Of a stretch of 64,000 bases of DNA, positions 1-11,705 are shown piece after piece. Position 1 is the first letter of the stretch. Each line of letters opens with the position of its first letter. Below the pieces are notes generated by a model that did not search any database, had not been told where the DNA came from, and saw only the letters and a program-made list of their open reading frames with translations. The stretch lies in the NCBI RefSeq assembly GCF_029867415.1, contig NC_081186.1, positions 26,849,915 to 26,913,914 of the forward strand. Direction: 5' to 3'. The position numbers and the translations under genes were made by a program. This stretch comes from Vicia villosa. Lineage: Eukaryota > Streptophyta > Magnoliopsida > Fabales > Fabaceae.

Positions 1-441
1 TCAGCGAGCTAATAAAATACCAAAAATAGTCAGTCAGTCTGTCTGTCTTTTTAAATCAATTCAAATTCTCTCTCCTAACACAAAGGAGAAACTTTCCCAA
101 TCATTAGCAACAAACACAATCACAATGACACAGAGAAGGTTCCCGTAGAGTACTACGGATATGTAGGGTGCTTAAACTCTTCCATATGTATAACCGACCC
201 CCCGGGCTCCAGAATTTCTAGTCTAGGTGAACCCCCACACTTAGCAAACTCCTAGGGTTTATTTGAGATCTTTTTACCCTCTCCTACTCGTTAGGACAAT
301 TAAAAAGTTCGTGTGATATTGTAGGAAGAACTGAAACAAAATTCATCCCGCCACGGGCGCATTCTCCTTCCAAATTTCGCGTGAAGGGTCTAGTGTGCCG
401 TCCTCCCAAGTGAAACGGGGAGGTAAAAAAACGACACCACA
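1..441 (+). mobile_element. 3' end of an Ogre/Tat-type LTR, cut by the window edge
   Basis: This stretch is the near-identical reverse complement of the left end of the 6.2-kb solo LTR at 40989-47214, so it belongs to the same family in the opposite (+) orientation. It ends in CCACA at 441, matching the TGTGG terminus at 40989. What follows does not match the tRNA-Arg primer site expected inside an element, so 441 should be the outer 3' end of a 3' LTR or solo LTR. The rest lies left of the window. It carries the conserved hairpin at 143-158. Confidence 0.8.
143..158. other. Conserved LTR hairpin (CCGTAG/CTACGG stem)
   Basis: CCGTAG pairs perfectly with CTACGG around a four-base loop, AGTA on the + strand. 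The same hairpin with different stem bases lies at 41276-41291, 40512-40527 and 61829-61844. It sits in the part of the LTR next to its 3' terminus. Confidence 0.6.
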
Positions 442-2666
442 CTATCTCTGGAAGATATCTAAAATTAAGTATCAGAATTAAATCGTTGTCTTGAATGGGT
501 GTCAGAATTAAATCGTTGACTTGATTATATCTGCACTATATCTAGAAGATAATGTTCATTTGTAGGAATAGACTGAAAAAGCAACATTAGTTTTATGCAA
601 TATCGTGATGCATGTATTGTAATGTTTATTTTTTGACATGGATGAGAGTGTTATGCATATGTGATTAGGCGTATGTATGTTATGAATGTGCCATGAGGCG
701 TATGGTGTATGAATGCAAAATGTTATTAGTGATGATAGTATATTGTAGTAGCGTATGGCGGGGAAAATAAATCCCTGTCTGTTATGGAGAATACAGAGTA
801 CAATTCTTCCTTTTTAGTAGGAACTCCCGCTTCATGCTCGAGGATGCTCAGCTGGGGATTTTTGACTTCTTCTTGGGGATGAGAGCCATTTGAATGAATG
901 ACCTTGATGTACCCTGACTGGGATAAGAGAGAAATAACATTGTTCGGAGAAGAGAAAAGTATCGGAGAAACGGTAGTGTCGAAGATGTAAACTCCGTTGG
1001 GGGACTAAGTCTCTGTCGGGAAGAGAACATTTGAAGATATCTTCTCAAGGGTTACTCTGTGGGGATATGATCTTGTGAAGTCAACTCTATGGGAATGCAT
1101 AGATGCCTTGAACATTGCCCCCAGTATTTATAGTAACTGCCATTCATGGACTTGTATTGATTGGAACACACCAATGTGTATTGATCGAAGTGTTGAACAT
1201 GCCTTGCATAGCTTTGCCCCAGCTATTTGAAGAGATTCGCCTCACGAGGACCTTATGAGATGTGTACTATGGGTGACATGACCATAGTACTTAGTATGAT
1301 GCCCCTGACTGAACGGGAAGTAGCTTCAGACCCACTTGGGTGCATGCCTCTGATTGTTTGGCATTCTTGAGAGATTCTTGGAATCTTGACCTGATTTCCC
1401 CAGATCGACTGGATAAACTGTGTCATTCCCCTTGTATACATAGGAGACGTTGCTTCTGAAATGATTTCATCTGTCGAGATAACTTTTGGTCATTAGTTGT
1501 ACCCTGTGCAAATTCTTCCTGATGCTAACATTTGAAATTATGTAGCAAAATATGTTTAATAATGAATTCATGAGATGCAATGCATATGTCTGTCTTGTTT
1601 TTCTGAAAAACATTAAAACAGAAGATGTAAAAGCGTGATGCTTATAAAAACGTGATGTTTGTAAAACGAAATATCAACTCAGCATTTATGATAAACCTTA
1701 AGGAGTCAGGATACCTTTTTTGGTAACAGTATGCTTTCGAACTAACCATGCTTCAGTTAGGACTTTCAAGGGTTGTAACGTGGCTTGGTTCACGGTTTAA
1801 GAAACAAAGGATAATGACTCAAATTTTATTTGTCCCCGTCCCAATCTTCGTGATGTTCTTCGATCCTATGCTCAGTTAACTTTGCATTTAAGTCCTAGCA
1901 GAGCTTTGAAGTCGTAACATTGACATTTGATGATGGTTTCAGCACCGGCAGTTTATTTGGACAGATAATCATCCTTTTTTGTAATGTTTTCTTTTGTTGA
2001 GGATCTGTAGTGACCTCTTTTTGACTTTATTATCCCTAACTTTTGCCTGAACTGTTTATTTTGAGATAACAGTCAGCGGGATGTTTCGCTTTTTGATAAG
2101 TCTCCTTCATAGGTTTTGACTTAACCGTTTCTTCTTTTCTTTTGATGGATGTTTACTGCCGGACTTAATGGTTGCGGGGACCCATCATTATTTGTGCAAA
2201 CAACGGCTAGTATAATTGAGTTAACTGAGTAACTACCCGGCCTCAGGTTATGATTAGGGTTTCAATTTGTACGTGAAAGAAAACTCCTACACCTTAGGCT
2301 CAAAGGGGTTGACGAGGGATTAACATCCTTATATCTCCATTGTTTAGGAATTGAAACAATGCCTGTACATCATCAGCATAGTCTGTTCAAAATCTTACTG
2401 TATGAAGTTGCGGTATCGTTTTCGTCATCCTCCCTCAAAAGGCTTACAACTTAGCAGGAGTTGAATATCACAAAACATATGCAAAGTAAAGACACAATTT
2501 AAAATGAGTGATAGCGAAATAATTTATTCAAGACAAACATATGCAATGCACTGATGATGATTATTAAAACAGATAATGTCTATCATAAGTCGAATGTTTA
2601 AACAAACAGGATAGAAGTTGCAAATGAAAGTAAAGCTAATGAGCCAATAGTCAATCCTTCTAGACA
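442..2666 (-). mobile_element. Noncoding 3' internal region of a decayed Tat/Ogre-like element
   Basis: No credible reading frame. Phrases such as 'ctcagctgggg' near 848 and 'ggggaaaataaatcc' near 760 resemble the noncoding region downstream of pol in the better preserved Ogre at 50337-53410. In minus-strand order it lies directly downstream of the gag remnant at 2667-3440, so protease, reverse transcriptase and integrase appear to have been lost. The element's own 3' LTR is not in the window; the LTR at 1-441 is in the opposite orientation and seems to be a later insertion. Confidence 0.5.
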
Positions 2667-3440
2667 TTAATCAGTCTTGTCATGATTAGGCATGGGAGCG
2701 GTGATCACCATAGGGGTCTTAGGAGGATTAAACTCAATTTCACCAACATCTCCAATGTCTTGGATCTTATTCTTTATTGCCCAGCAGCTATTAGTATCGT
2801 GCCCAGGACTATTGGAATGGTAGGCACATCGCACGTTTGGATTATGTTTAACAGAGGAAGTATTGATGTGTTGAGGAGGATCCCTCACAATAATCATTCT
2901 TGCCTTCAACAGATGTTGCAACGCCTGATCTAATGACATGTTAATTTTGGTGAATTGACGCTTAGGTGCATCTGGCTTGCGTCGTTGTTGTGGAACTGGT
3001 GTAGAGATCAGAACTTCCCCAACAGATTGGTTGTGTTCATTACGACCTTTCTTATTGGGCACAGCATTAGCCATATGAGGTTCCTCAGGTGAATTGAAAT
3101 CAATGATCTTGTCATCGATTAAGTCTTGGATCTTATGCTTCAATGGTCCACAATCCTCTGTATCATAACCAGGACTATTCGAATGATAAGCACATCTCAC
3201 ATGATACTTGTACCCAGGAGCAGGATTGGTAGGAAATGAATATGGAGGCAATAGGGTTATCAAGTTCTGATTGAGCAGTTGTTGTAGAGCTTGAGACAAT
3301 GGCCTGTTTAGTGGAGTTAATGCCCTTTTGGGTTTAGATTTCCAAGTACGTTGGCTACCCTGTTGCCTACGCTGATCTTTCTGCTTCTTGGTTAACAAGG
3401 TTTTTAGCTTGTGTTGCCCCTTGGACAAATTCAGAATCAA
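2667..3440 (-). pseudogene. Tat/Ogre gag C-terminal remnant with two zinc knuckles
   Basis: An open frame of 257 residues corresponding to the C-terminal half of a Tat-lineage gag, the nucleocapsid part that packages element RNA. It contains two copies of a CHHC-like knuckle about 110 residues apart (CAYHSNSPGYDTEDC, then CAYHSNSPGHDTNSC). Each is preceded by a QALQ(Q/H)LL segment and followed by an IQD motif and an acidic stretch. The Ogre gag at 57135-58856 has one such unit (CAFHSGAAGHDTERC), so this gag has either a duplicated knuckle or a different architecture. The conserved retrotransposon-gag domain is missing; just upstream (3441-3500) a short gag-like start codon region is visible but out of frame or stopped. 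No protease follows. Decayed, probably non-coding today. Confidence 0.75.
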
Positions 3441-4524
3441 AGTTTGGTATTGGATGTTCTGCCTAAAGGTCTTTGACTGATTGTTCGAGATCCATTTTTG
3501 TTGAAATAAACAGCGAGGGAAGATGAGAAACCTGTGGTAGAAACCTGTGATGCGATGTTATGATATGCAAATGCAGTGCTTTCAAGGATCTTTAGGAAAT
3601 TTAGTTTGCGACATTAGATTGTAGCTTTGCTGAAGAACTTTCATTTTTGGTCTTTGAACGTCCCTCTTTGAGAATCAAGCTCACCATATCTAGTGGGTCA
3701 TCGCTTCTGATTCGGGATACCTCTGAATTTGGAGGTACATGGCTAGAGGAAAATAAATCCTCTTGCCCCTTGACATGTATAGAGTCTTTGATTTGAAAGG
3801 CATATGGCCAGAGGAAAATAAATCCTCTTGCCCCTTGATAGGAATTCAGTCCTTGATAAGAGCACCTGAAATTGTGCGCCCTAAATTCCTAAGATCCTTA
3901 AAAGGGTTAGTTAATGTGCTATATTATGATATCATGATGTCATGCAAATGTAATGCATTTAGCAAAACATAAGGTAACAAGGACGGGTGAGTCCTACAAA
4001 CAAATCTTGCAAGGAAATCAGAGGGTTAGTAGCACACACACAAGCAAGTCACACAAGTGTCCTTAGGCTTAAAGGCTTGCATGGGGTCTGACCAGGTAAC
4101 TATCCTTCCCCAAAGGTACTTCTATGGATAAAGAGATTTCAGCAACAAGGTTCTACCAGTTACTCAGAATTGTCAGCCCCTCTAAAGCACCCTCGAACAT
4201 GGTACATGCATACCACACAATGATACTTTAAGAAGAAACCTATCTGAGTTGTAGTATCGGGTCGTGACCATAACTTGACATGCATCGAGAATAGCCATCC
4301 CACTACGTTCCTAAAAGTCAAGATGGGTTAAAGGTGACTAAAGGTCCTTAAGCTCCGACGCACCCAAAGGTACATACGTAAACCTCTCTCATGCAAAAGA
4401 GGTACATAATAACCAGTGGAGGCCTAACTCAAGCGCGAACTCTCATATTGGCCAATCCCAAGCATGCACAAGGGAGGTATCCATGACTATGCCGCTCCTA
4501 TCTTAAGTGTACTTGAATCCGGGT
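3441..4524 (-). mobile_element. 5' internal part of the old Tat/Ogre-like element
   Basis: Noncoding DNA between the gag remnant and the Athila insertion. The motif 'aaacagcgag' near 3509 is also found just upstream of the Ogre gag (about 58845), supporting equivalence. It holds a two-copy tandem repeat. The sequence continues on the far side of the Athila element at 11571, reaching the primer site at 11684-11701. Confidence 0.5.
3741..3870. repeat. 65-bp tandem repeat, two copies
   Basis: The phrase 'agaggaaaataaatcctctt' followed by 'gccccttga' occurs at about 3746 and again 65 bp later at 3811. AGAGG and CCTCT flanking aaaataaat could pair as a short hairpin. A looser version (ggggaaaataaatccctg) is near 760. 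Confidence 0.7.
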
Positions 4525-4529
4525 GTAGG

Positions 4530-5847
4530 TGACCGGTAAAATAGCAAGTGTACTATTTTTACCGATGTAGTAATAATGGGATTAACCCCCAAGTATCGAA
4601 CTCACGGACTGCGTAGGAAATATAAGTTATCGTAACGATTCAATTGAATAAAAGAACATGGGGGTTTTGTTGTTTGTTTGGAATTAACGATAAATGATAA
4701 CAAATTAATAGAAAGCGTAAAAATGACTTTAAAACAATATGAGAAATTATGCTAGGGTCAAGTGTATGAATTGCCTTGCAACAACCTTTAATCCTTATTT
4801 GCTAAATATCAGTGTACATGAACTATTACCGAATCTCAAGAGTTATCTTCCCTAATTCCTTAGCGGAAAACCTTTTGATACTGTCTTGTATCCTAATTCC
4901 TTAGAAATTCAAGAAGTGATCAAGCGCAATATAATTTATCAAGATTATTACGGTTACTACGGAGAATCCTCATTCCTAAGCAATAACAACCGTAATATTA
5001 TTGTGCAAACAGCGATAAGGTGGTTTGTTCGACCTAACCCTTAACCGTAAATCAAAAATCTATTTGTCCGATAGATAAAGCAATAAGCACTTTGCACAAT
5101 CAAATAAGTTCACACACATAACGATTTCATAACATAAAGGAAATTAGGTTCATTACAATAGCAATTCAGGGACACCCCTTAACAAGTAACAGTTTAGTTA
5201 CTCATGGCAATTGTCAAAATAACAAAACTTAAGGATGAAGACATTACAATAAGATGAATAGGAATTGATCTTCAATCGCGGATGCTCTTGAAGATTTCTT
5301 CGCTTCAAACCCTAGTGCTTCCAATCCTTCTTTTCACGTTCTCCGACCGTCAAAAAGTGATTTTCTCCTTTCCAAATAGTGACTAAATATCTCTCAGCAA
5401 TTATTCTCCTCCGAAAAGTCCATAATGCCCTTCCTTAAGTGATTGATTCCAAGAGTTGAAAACAAAACTTTTTCTGCGCGCACTTCTGACACGGCCGTGT
5501 CCCATGACACGGGTGGCCGTGTCACAACTCTGTCTTCTTGGTTTTCAAATTTTCAAGTTCTCCTCTTCAGCAAGTGTGACACGGCCGTGTCACAGCTCTG
5601 TCTCACCAAAAACCACTTTTTCTTGCCTCGAATCGTGCCCTGTATCTGCATAACTTAAAACACTACCAACACAAGATCAAAAGCAATGGAAAAATGACAG
5701 AAACTAGAAAAGATAACACACCAGATTCAAATACAAAGATAAATAAAACTAATCAAGAACTAGACTAAAACGACTTAAAATACCACCGAATGAAGTGCTT
5801 TTCCATTGATTCGAACATAGGAACAAGGTGAAATTGGTGGCCGATCA
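4530..5847 (-). repeat. 3' LTR of the Athila-like element
   Basis: 1318 bp, begins TGACCGG and ends CCGATCA on the + strand, with the same length as the 5' LTR. It carries a cluster of TGACACGGCCGTGTC-like palindromes at about 5488-5597. Open frames inside it (for example 5443-5658) occur in the other LTR too and look like chance frames. Confidence 0.93.
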
Positions 5848-5863
5848 CAACCCCAAACTTAGC
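5848..5863 (-). other. Polypurine tract of the Athila-like element
   Basis: On the minus strand the 3' LTR is immediately preceded by GCTAAGTTTGGGGTTG. A purine-rich TTTGGGGTTG directly before the LTR start TGATC is the expected plus-strand primer position. Confidence 0.8.
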
Positions 5864-7586
5864 TCATTACTTGTCCTCAAGTGATGGACGAGAAAACAAG
5901 AGGACACCCATGAATTTTTCTTATGCTCCACAACACAATTCATGCTTCCACACTTGATATTTACTTCCGCATCAAAGTGTTCGATTCCCCTCTCCGAAGT
6001 TTTCCGTTGTACTTCAATGTTGACTCATTCTTTTACCTGCAAGCTCAACCACACTCCTCACAACTTCGCTCTGGGTTAAGTGTTTCACTCATTCATCAAG
6101 GCATACATATCTACTCTTAAATCTTGTACACATTCTAACACAATTCCACATAATCAATAACACACACTTTTTGAGGACTTACGGGTTGTAACGGGGCTTA
6201 GGTTAGGTAGGATAAACAAAGAAATTGGGTACGAGGGTTTATGGTTTGGTATCAACTAATCCCTCCGATATCTTTTTGCACATTACATAATATTTGGAGT
6301 GTTTAGCGATTTTTCTGCTTTCCGGACTCTTAGAACTCTTTATATGATGGCAAGTGTGTAAAACAAAATCAATTTTTCTCTCTTTTTTTTTACACAAACA
6401 TTTTCTTTCTTGCATATGTTCTTTTTTTTTCTTTTCACACTTGCCTCCTTCTTTTGCTACCGGACTCGGTTACCCCAAACTTAATTTTTGCTATCGGACT
6501 CGGACTTATAGTTCATACCAAATATAGAGAAAACAAGAGAGGCTATAAAAAAAATAATTTTTTGTTTTGTTTTTTTTTTTAATATTATTAAAAGAACAAC
6601 ATGGATGATGGGTAAATATTGGTTAACGAGGGATAAAAGATAACAAGGTTGGGTAAGAAAGGCTCAGGGTTAAACAAACAAAAGTGCCTCAGTGCGTGTG
6701 ATCAATTTGTGTACTATATGAAGAACAAATGCAAAATTAGAGTGATGATGCCATCCCTGATGCTCTCTCATGATGAAATGATGTGTTTGGCTTGTATATC
6801 CTCACATGTTAGGCATTGCTTACAGGTTCAACAATGGTCTCCATTTTGTACAACTTCATGTTCGGTTCGGGTTGCTCTAAACTCATTCACTTGGCACCAT
6901 CAAGTTGCGTCTAGCTTTTTCTTCAGTTGTGTCAACTTTCACAGGTGCCCAGGGACCCAATTTAGGATGTGTCTTTCCCCTTTTTCACCTTCATTCCCAT
7001 GATACTATCTTCTGGAATCACATTCATCCTGGTGCACCGAAGACTCAAAACACACATACTTAATTAAAAATAAGGAAACTGAAGTAAAAGGAAATAACCG
7101 AAAATAACTTAAACGAAAGAACCTCCCCCACACTTGAACTCAACATTGTCCGCAATGTGTAAGAAAGCATAAGGGAGACTTACAGTGCTCACTGAGGCAG
7201 AGGTGGAGGGTTGATAGGGGGCCCACCACAAAGAAAATAAAATTTCACCAAAAATCAACGCACCTGCCTGACACGGCCGTGTCACGTGACACGGGTGGCC
7301 GTGTCACGACTCTGCCTTCCTTCCAAAAATGAGTTTCAAAAAGAAAATCCTCCAGGGTTTGTGACACGGCCGTGTCACAGGACACGGGTGCCCGTGTCAG
7401 ACCCCTGAATTCCTCCAAACTGAATTGTTTTCTCAACTCGTTTCTCGTTTCGCAAGTGACACACTGTTTGTACCTACAGAATAAAATGCAAAAACACATA
7501 AAACTTATTAAAAAGAAATCCCGTGGGTTGCCTCCCACGAAACGCTTTGTTTAACGTCGCATGGCTCGACGGTCCATTATCCTTTA
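5864..7586 (-). mobile_element. Noncoding 3' internal region where pol is missing
   Basis: About 1.7 kb between the protease frame and the purine tract, exactly where an autonomous Athila would carry several kilobases of reverse transcriptase, RNase H, integrase and an env-like region. I find no polymerase motif on either strand. It includes poly-T/poly-A runs near 6385-6440 and 6548-6590 and a second palindrome cluster at about 7265-7405. Confidence 0.75.
7265..7405. repeat. Palindromic ACACGGCCGTGT cluster
   Basis: TGACACGGCCGTGTCA (a perfect 16-nt palindrome) and near copies such as GACACGGGTGGCCGTGTC recur four times here, and again in both LTRs (about 5488-5597 and 11206-11315). The motif therefore occurs inside and at both ends of the element. 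Confidence 0.85.
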
Positions 7587-10100
7587 TTAGGGAGGGTACT
7601 TCCTCCTCCAAACTTGATTGCTTGTCACCTCTACAACCACGAACTCAGGAAGACGAAAAGCACGAACCACTTTTCTCTTTAAATCATTACCCACCTTCAT
7701 CTCCTCACCTTGATTTTCCTCTTTCTTCTTCTTCTTCTTCTTCTTAACTTTTTGAATAAACTTAGGAATTATGACAGATGCATGCGATACAGTCACCTCA
7801 CAGACTATGCTTGAGACTTTTTCTAGGAGAGGTTTTGGACCTTTGCTCTCTCCTTTAGTTTTAATTGTGCCAACCGAAAGTTGATTATTTCTATTTGCAC
7901 TATGCTTATTGACTTCCAACACCTTCAATGTTACCTCTTCATCAAATGACTTTACCGTCAGTGTCCCTTTCTCAATATCAAAATTGCAGCGACTAGTAAG
8001 CAAAAATGGTCGACCGAGAAGGATAGGAGTTTCTTCATCTTCGGGAATGTCCATGATGTGGAAATCAACTAGAAAGATAAACTTACCGATCTCTACTAAT
8101 ACATCTTCAGCTATACCATATGACTTCTTAATGGTGTGATCAGCAAATTTCAATTTTGTCTCACTCTCGCTTATCTTTCCAATGTCAAGCTTTTTGAAAA
8201 TAGACAATGGCATTAAACTTACACTAGAACCAAAATCAATTAGCACCTTCTTGAACGTTCTATCATTGATAGTGCAAGGAATTGCCACTGCTCTAGGGTC
8301 TTTCTTCTTGGTTGGAATCCTCCTTTCTGGCGAGACTCTACCACACTTTTCGATTCTAACTTTCTGCTCATCTCCCACTTGTTTCTTCTTAGAAATTACC
8401 TCTTTCATAAATTTCTTGTACAAAGGCATATTCTCAAGTGCTTCAAAGAAAGGTAAGTTAATCTCTAACTTCTTGAACATTGCAGCAAACTTCTCAAAAT
8501 CCTTCTCTTTTGAATCCTTCTTGGCCACTCTAGAGGGGAATGGTAATTTGACCACCGGTTTAGTTTCTTTCTTATTTTTCTCTTCCAGCGGCTTAACCGG
8601 TGATATCACTACTTCAGGCTCTTTCGGATTTTCTCTCACTTCTAGATCTACCTCTATGACTAAGTGGTCATCTATTTCCTCTTCTTCTTCAGGCTCTGGC
8701 GCTTTCTGACTTCTTGTTGTAACAACATTAATTTTTTCTTGGTTTTTTGGATTTGCCACAGTTGAGCTTGGAAGAGTACCTTGTGCATGTAGAGTGAGAT
8801 GCTGTGCTATCTGACCCACTTGAACTTCCAGATTTTTGATTGAAGCTGTTGTGTTCCTATGGTTGTTTCTTGTCTCTTCTTGAAACTGAGAACATTGTCC
8901 AGCTAGTCTCTCAATAGCTACTTCCCATTCTGCCTTCTGAGGAACTTGTTGTTGATCTTTCCATGAGAAGTTTGGGTGATTCTTCCATCCCGGATTATAG
9001 GTGTTAGAATAGGGACTGTTCTGCTTCAAGAACTTGATTTCTTCAATTTGTTGAGGAGTTGCAAAACAATACATAGTTTGGTGAGGGCCATTACAAATCT
9101 CACAACTGACCGTTTGAGCCGGTTGAACTTGAGCCACAGTTTGAGTCTCAACAGTCATCTTTTTCAATCTCCGCTCAACTTCCGCAGCTACCTGATCTTC
9201 TATTTTCACAACTTGCGTTGACAATTTCATATCCACTAATCCTTCAGGTTAGCTAACACTATGGTCATATAACTCCAAGTGTTCATTGGCCGCAATAGCT
9301 TCTATGATTTTTTTAACACCAGTGGCTGTTGAAAAGTTGGATGAGCCACCAGCTGCTGTGTCAATCAGTTGCTTAGTCTTCATTTTAAGACCATTCAGAA
9401 AATTCTGCATTTGTTCAGTGACATCCATGTTGTGAGTTGGGCATGCCACCAACAACCTCTTGAATCTCTTATACGCATCTCCAAGTGATTCTCCTTCCTT
9501 CTGTTTAAAATTTACAATATCATACCTCTTACGGATATAAACAGCAGCGGGAAAATACTCATTCAGAAAGGTTGACTCCATTTGTTGCCATGTGGTAATA
9601 CTCCCAGCAGGTAATGAGTAGAACCACTCTTCAGCGTCATCCGCTAACGTGAATGGAAACATAACCAACTTCTTGGCTTCTTCAGAGTGTCCTTCTATCT
9701 TCAAAGATGTTGTCATAGTAAGAAACCTTTGTAAATGCTTATTAGCATCTTCATTTATTCTTCCTGAAAATGATTTCTTCTCCAGCTGTCGAATTGTTGC
9801 TGGGTGTAGCTGAAAGTGAGCAACATCGACCGGTTGATTTACAATTGTCATCCGGCCAGCTGGTGCATTTGCTCCACCATAATCACCTAACAGCCTTTCT
9901 ACGGGAGCTGCCATCGTTTCAGCCTCTGAATCTGAATGCTCGAAATGAATAGAGAGAATTTCCTCGTTCTCAGATTCCGAAGCTGTCAGAATGTCTTCTA
10001 ACGCTTCCAGTCGTTCTTGCTTTGCTTTTCGAAGCCTAGCTCGCAATGATCGTTCTGGCTCTGCGTCAAAAATAAATTCTGCTGAGGCCTTACCTCGCAT
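7587..10100 (-). pseudogene. Athila-like gag-protease, one frame with a single internal stop
   Basis: Two segments in the same frame, 10100-9249 and 9236-7587, separated by one TAA at 9249-9251. The first 283 residues are the Athila gag: a helical N-terminus rich in Arg, Lys and Glu, then the retrotransposon-gag core (WFYSLPAGSITTWQQM about residue 160, RFKRLLVACP about 217). The second segment has a zinc knuckle CEICNGPHQTMYC near residue 44, a low-complexity acidic/basic linker, then the aspartic protease with LIDFGSSVSLMP about residue 330 and ILLGRPFL about residue 405, and a poly-Lys tail. The active site reads D-F-G where Athila proteases usually have D-L-G. Whether the stop is a mutation or allows some readthrough cannot be told. 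The frame could start at the ATG at 10098-10100. Confidence 0.85.
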
Positions 10101-10223
10101 ACAAAGATTAGACGATTATAAGTAATAAGCAAATCAAATACCAGACAAATAAAAAATATAACAATTTTAGTTGCAGAGCAACAAAAATTCAATTGAACTA
10201 TTCTTCAACTTATAATTTGGCAG

Positions 10224-10241
10224 TCCCCGGCAACGGCGCCA
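10224..10241 (-). other. Primer binding site, tRNA-Asp
   Basis: On the minus strand TGGCGCCGTTGCCGGGGA, 18 nt, is complementary to the 3' end of plant tRNA-Asp(GTC) and lies six bases inside the 5' LTR. tRNA-Asp priming is characteristic of Athila elements. Confidence 0.92.
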
Positions 10242-10247
10242 AAAACT

Positions 10248-11565
10248 TGACCGGTAAAATAGCAAGTGTACTATTTTTACCGATGTAGTAATAATGGGAT
10301 TAATCCCCAAGTATCGAAGTCACAGACTGCGTAGGAAATATAAGTTATCGTAACGATTCAATTGAACAAAAGAACATGGGGGTTTTGTTGTTTGTTTGGA
10401 ATTAACGATAAATGATAACAAATTAATAGAAAGCGTAAAAATGACTTTAAAACAATATGAGAAATTATGCTAGGGTCAAGTGTATGAATTGCCTTGCAAC
10501 AACCTTTAATCCTTATTTACAAAATATCAGTGTACATGAACTATTACCGAATCTCAAGAGTTATCTTCCCTAATTCCTTAGCGGAAAACCTTTTGATACT
10601 GTCTTGTATCCTAATTCCTTAGCAATTCAAGAAGTGATCAAGTGCAATATAATTTATCAAGATTATTACGGTTACTACGGAGAATCCTCATTCCTAAGCA
10701 ATAACAACCGTAATATTATTGTGCAAACAGCGATAAGGTGGTTTGTCCGACCTAACCCTTAACCGTAAATCAAAAATCTATTTGTCCGATAGATAAAGCA
10801 ATAAGCACTTTGCACAATCAAATAAGTTCAAACACATAACGATTTCATAACATAAAGGAAATTAGGTTCATTACAATAGCAATTCAGGGACACCCCCTAA
10901 CAAGTAATAGTTTAGTTACTCATGGCAATTGTCAAAATAATAGAATTTAAGGATGAAGACATTACAATAAGATGAATAGGAATTGATCTTCAATCGCGGA
11001 TGCTCTTGAAGATTTATTCGCTTCAAACCCTAGTGCTTCCAATCCTTCTTTTCACGTTCTCCGACCGTCAAAAAGTGATTTTCTCCTTTCCAAACAGTGA
11101 CTAAATATCTCTCAGCAATTAATCTCCTCCGAAAAGTCCATAATGCCCTTCCTTAAGTGATTGATTCCAAGAGTTGAAAACAAAACTTTTTCTGCGCGCA
11201 CTTCTGACACGGCCGTGTCCCATGACACGGGTGGCCGTGTCACAACTCTGTCTTCTTGGTTTTCAAATTTTCAAGTTCTCCTCTTCAGCAAGTGTGACAC
11301 GGCCGTGTCACAGCTCTGTCTCACAAAAAACCACTTTTTCTTGCCTCGAATCGTGCCCTGTATCTGCATAACTTAAAACACTACCAACACAAGATCAAAA
11401 GCAATGGAAAAACGACAGAAACTAGAAAAGATAACACACCAGATTCAAATACAAAGATAAATAAAACTAATCAAGAACTAGGCTTAAACGACTTAAAATA
11501 CCACCGAATGAAGTGCTTTTCCATTGATTCGAACATAGGAACAAGGTGAAATTGGTGGCCGATCA
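10248..11565 (-). repeat. 5' LTR of the Athila-like element
   Basis: 1318 bp, the partner of 4530-5847. Differences are scattered substitutions, with no length change overall. The 5' part on the minus strand (near 11565) should hold the promoter; I did not find an unambiguous TATA box. Confidence 0.93.
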
Positions 11566-11683
11566 GTAGGATTCGTCCTTCATTTAATTCCCAAGCAACC
11601 TTCAAAATAAAGCAAGCAAAACAAACACTTGAAAACATTTAAGTGATCCTAAACTTTAAGGTAACCCCTCTTTTTATTCGAAA

Positions 11684-11701
11684 TCCCCAGCAGAGTCGCC
11701 A
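11684..11701 (-). other. Primer binding site, tRNA-Arg, of the old Tat/Ogre-like element
   Basis: Minus-strand TGGCGACTCTGCTGGGGA, identical to the primer site of the Ogre at 61651-61668. Complementarity to tRNA-Arg is a known Ogre feature. It fixes the inner edge of the 5' LTR that follows to the right. Confidence 0.85.
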
Positions 11702-11705
11702 GTTC

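Larger units (their letters stand above)
4530..11565 (-). mobile_element. Complete non-autonomous Athila/Cyclops-like LTR retrotransposon
   Basis: A 7036-bp element bounded by 1318-bp direct LTRs (4530-5847 and 10248-11565) and a 5-bp target duplication GTAGG at 4525-4529 and 11566-11570. On the minus strand each LTR starts TGATCGG and ends CCGGTCA. The primer site matches tRNA-Asp, as in Athila elements, and the purine tract abuts the 3' LTR. The internal region of 4.4 kb encodes only gag and an aspartic protease; no reverse transcriptase, RNase H or integrase is visible, so it would need enzymes in trans. Hand comparison of the LTRs gives about 22 differences in 1318 bp (about 98.3% identity), a fairly young insertion. 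Confidence 0.93.

Noticed and set aside
6649..7002. 117-codon + strand frame in the Athila internal region
   Set aside because: Antisense to the element, no domain, atypical composition.
8182..8709. 175-codon + strand frame rich in Ser
   Set aside because: Antisense shadow of the gag-protease gene, whose domains are clear on the minus strand.
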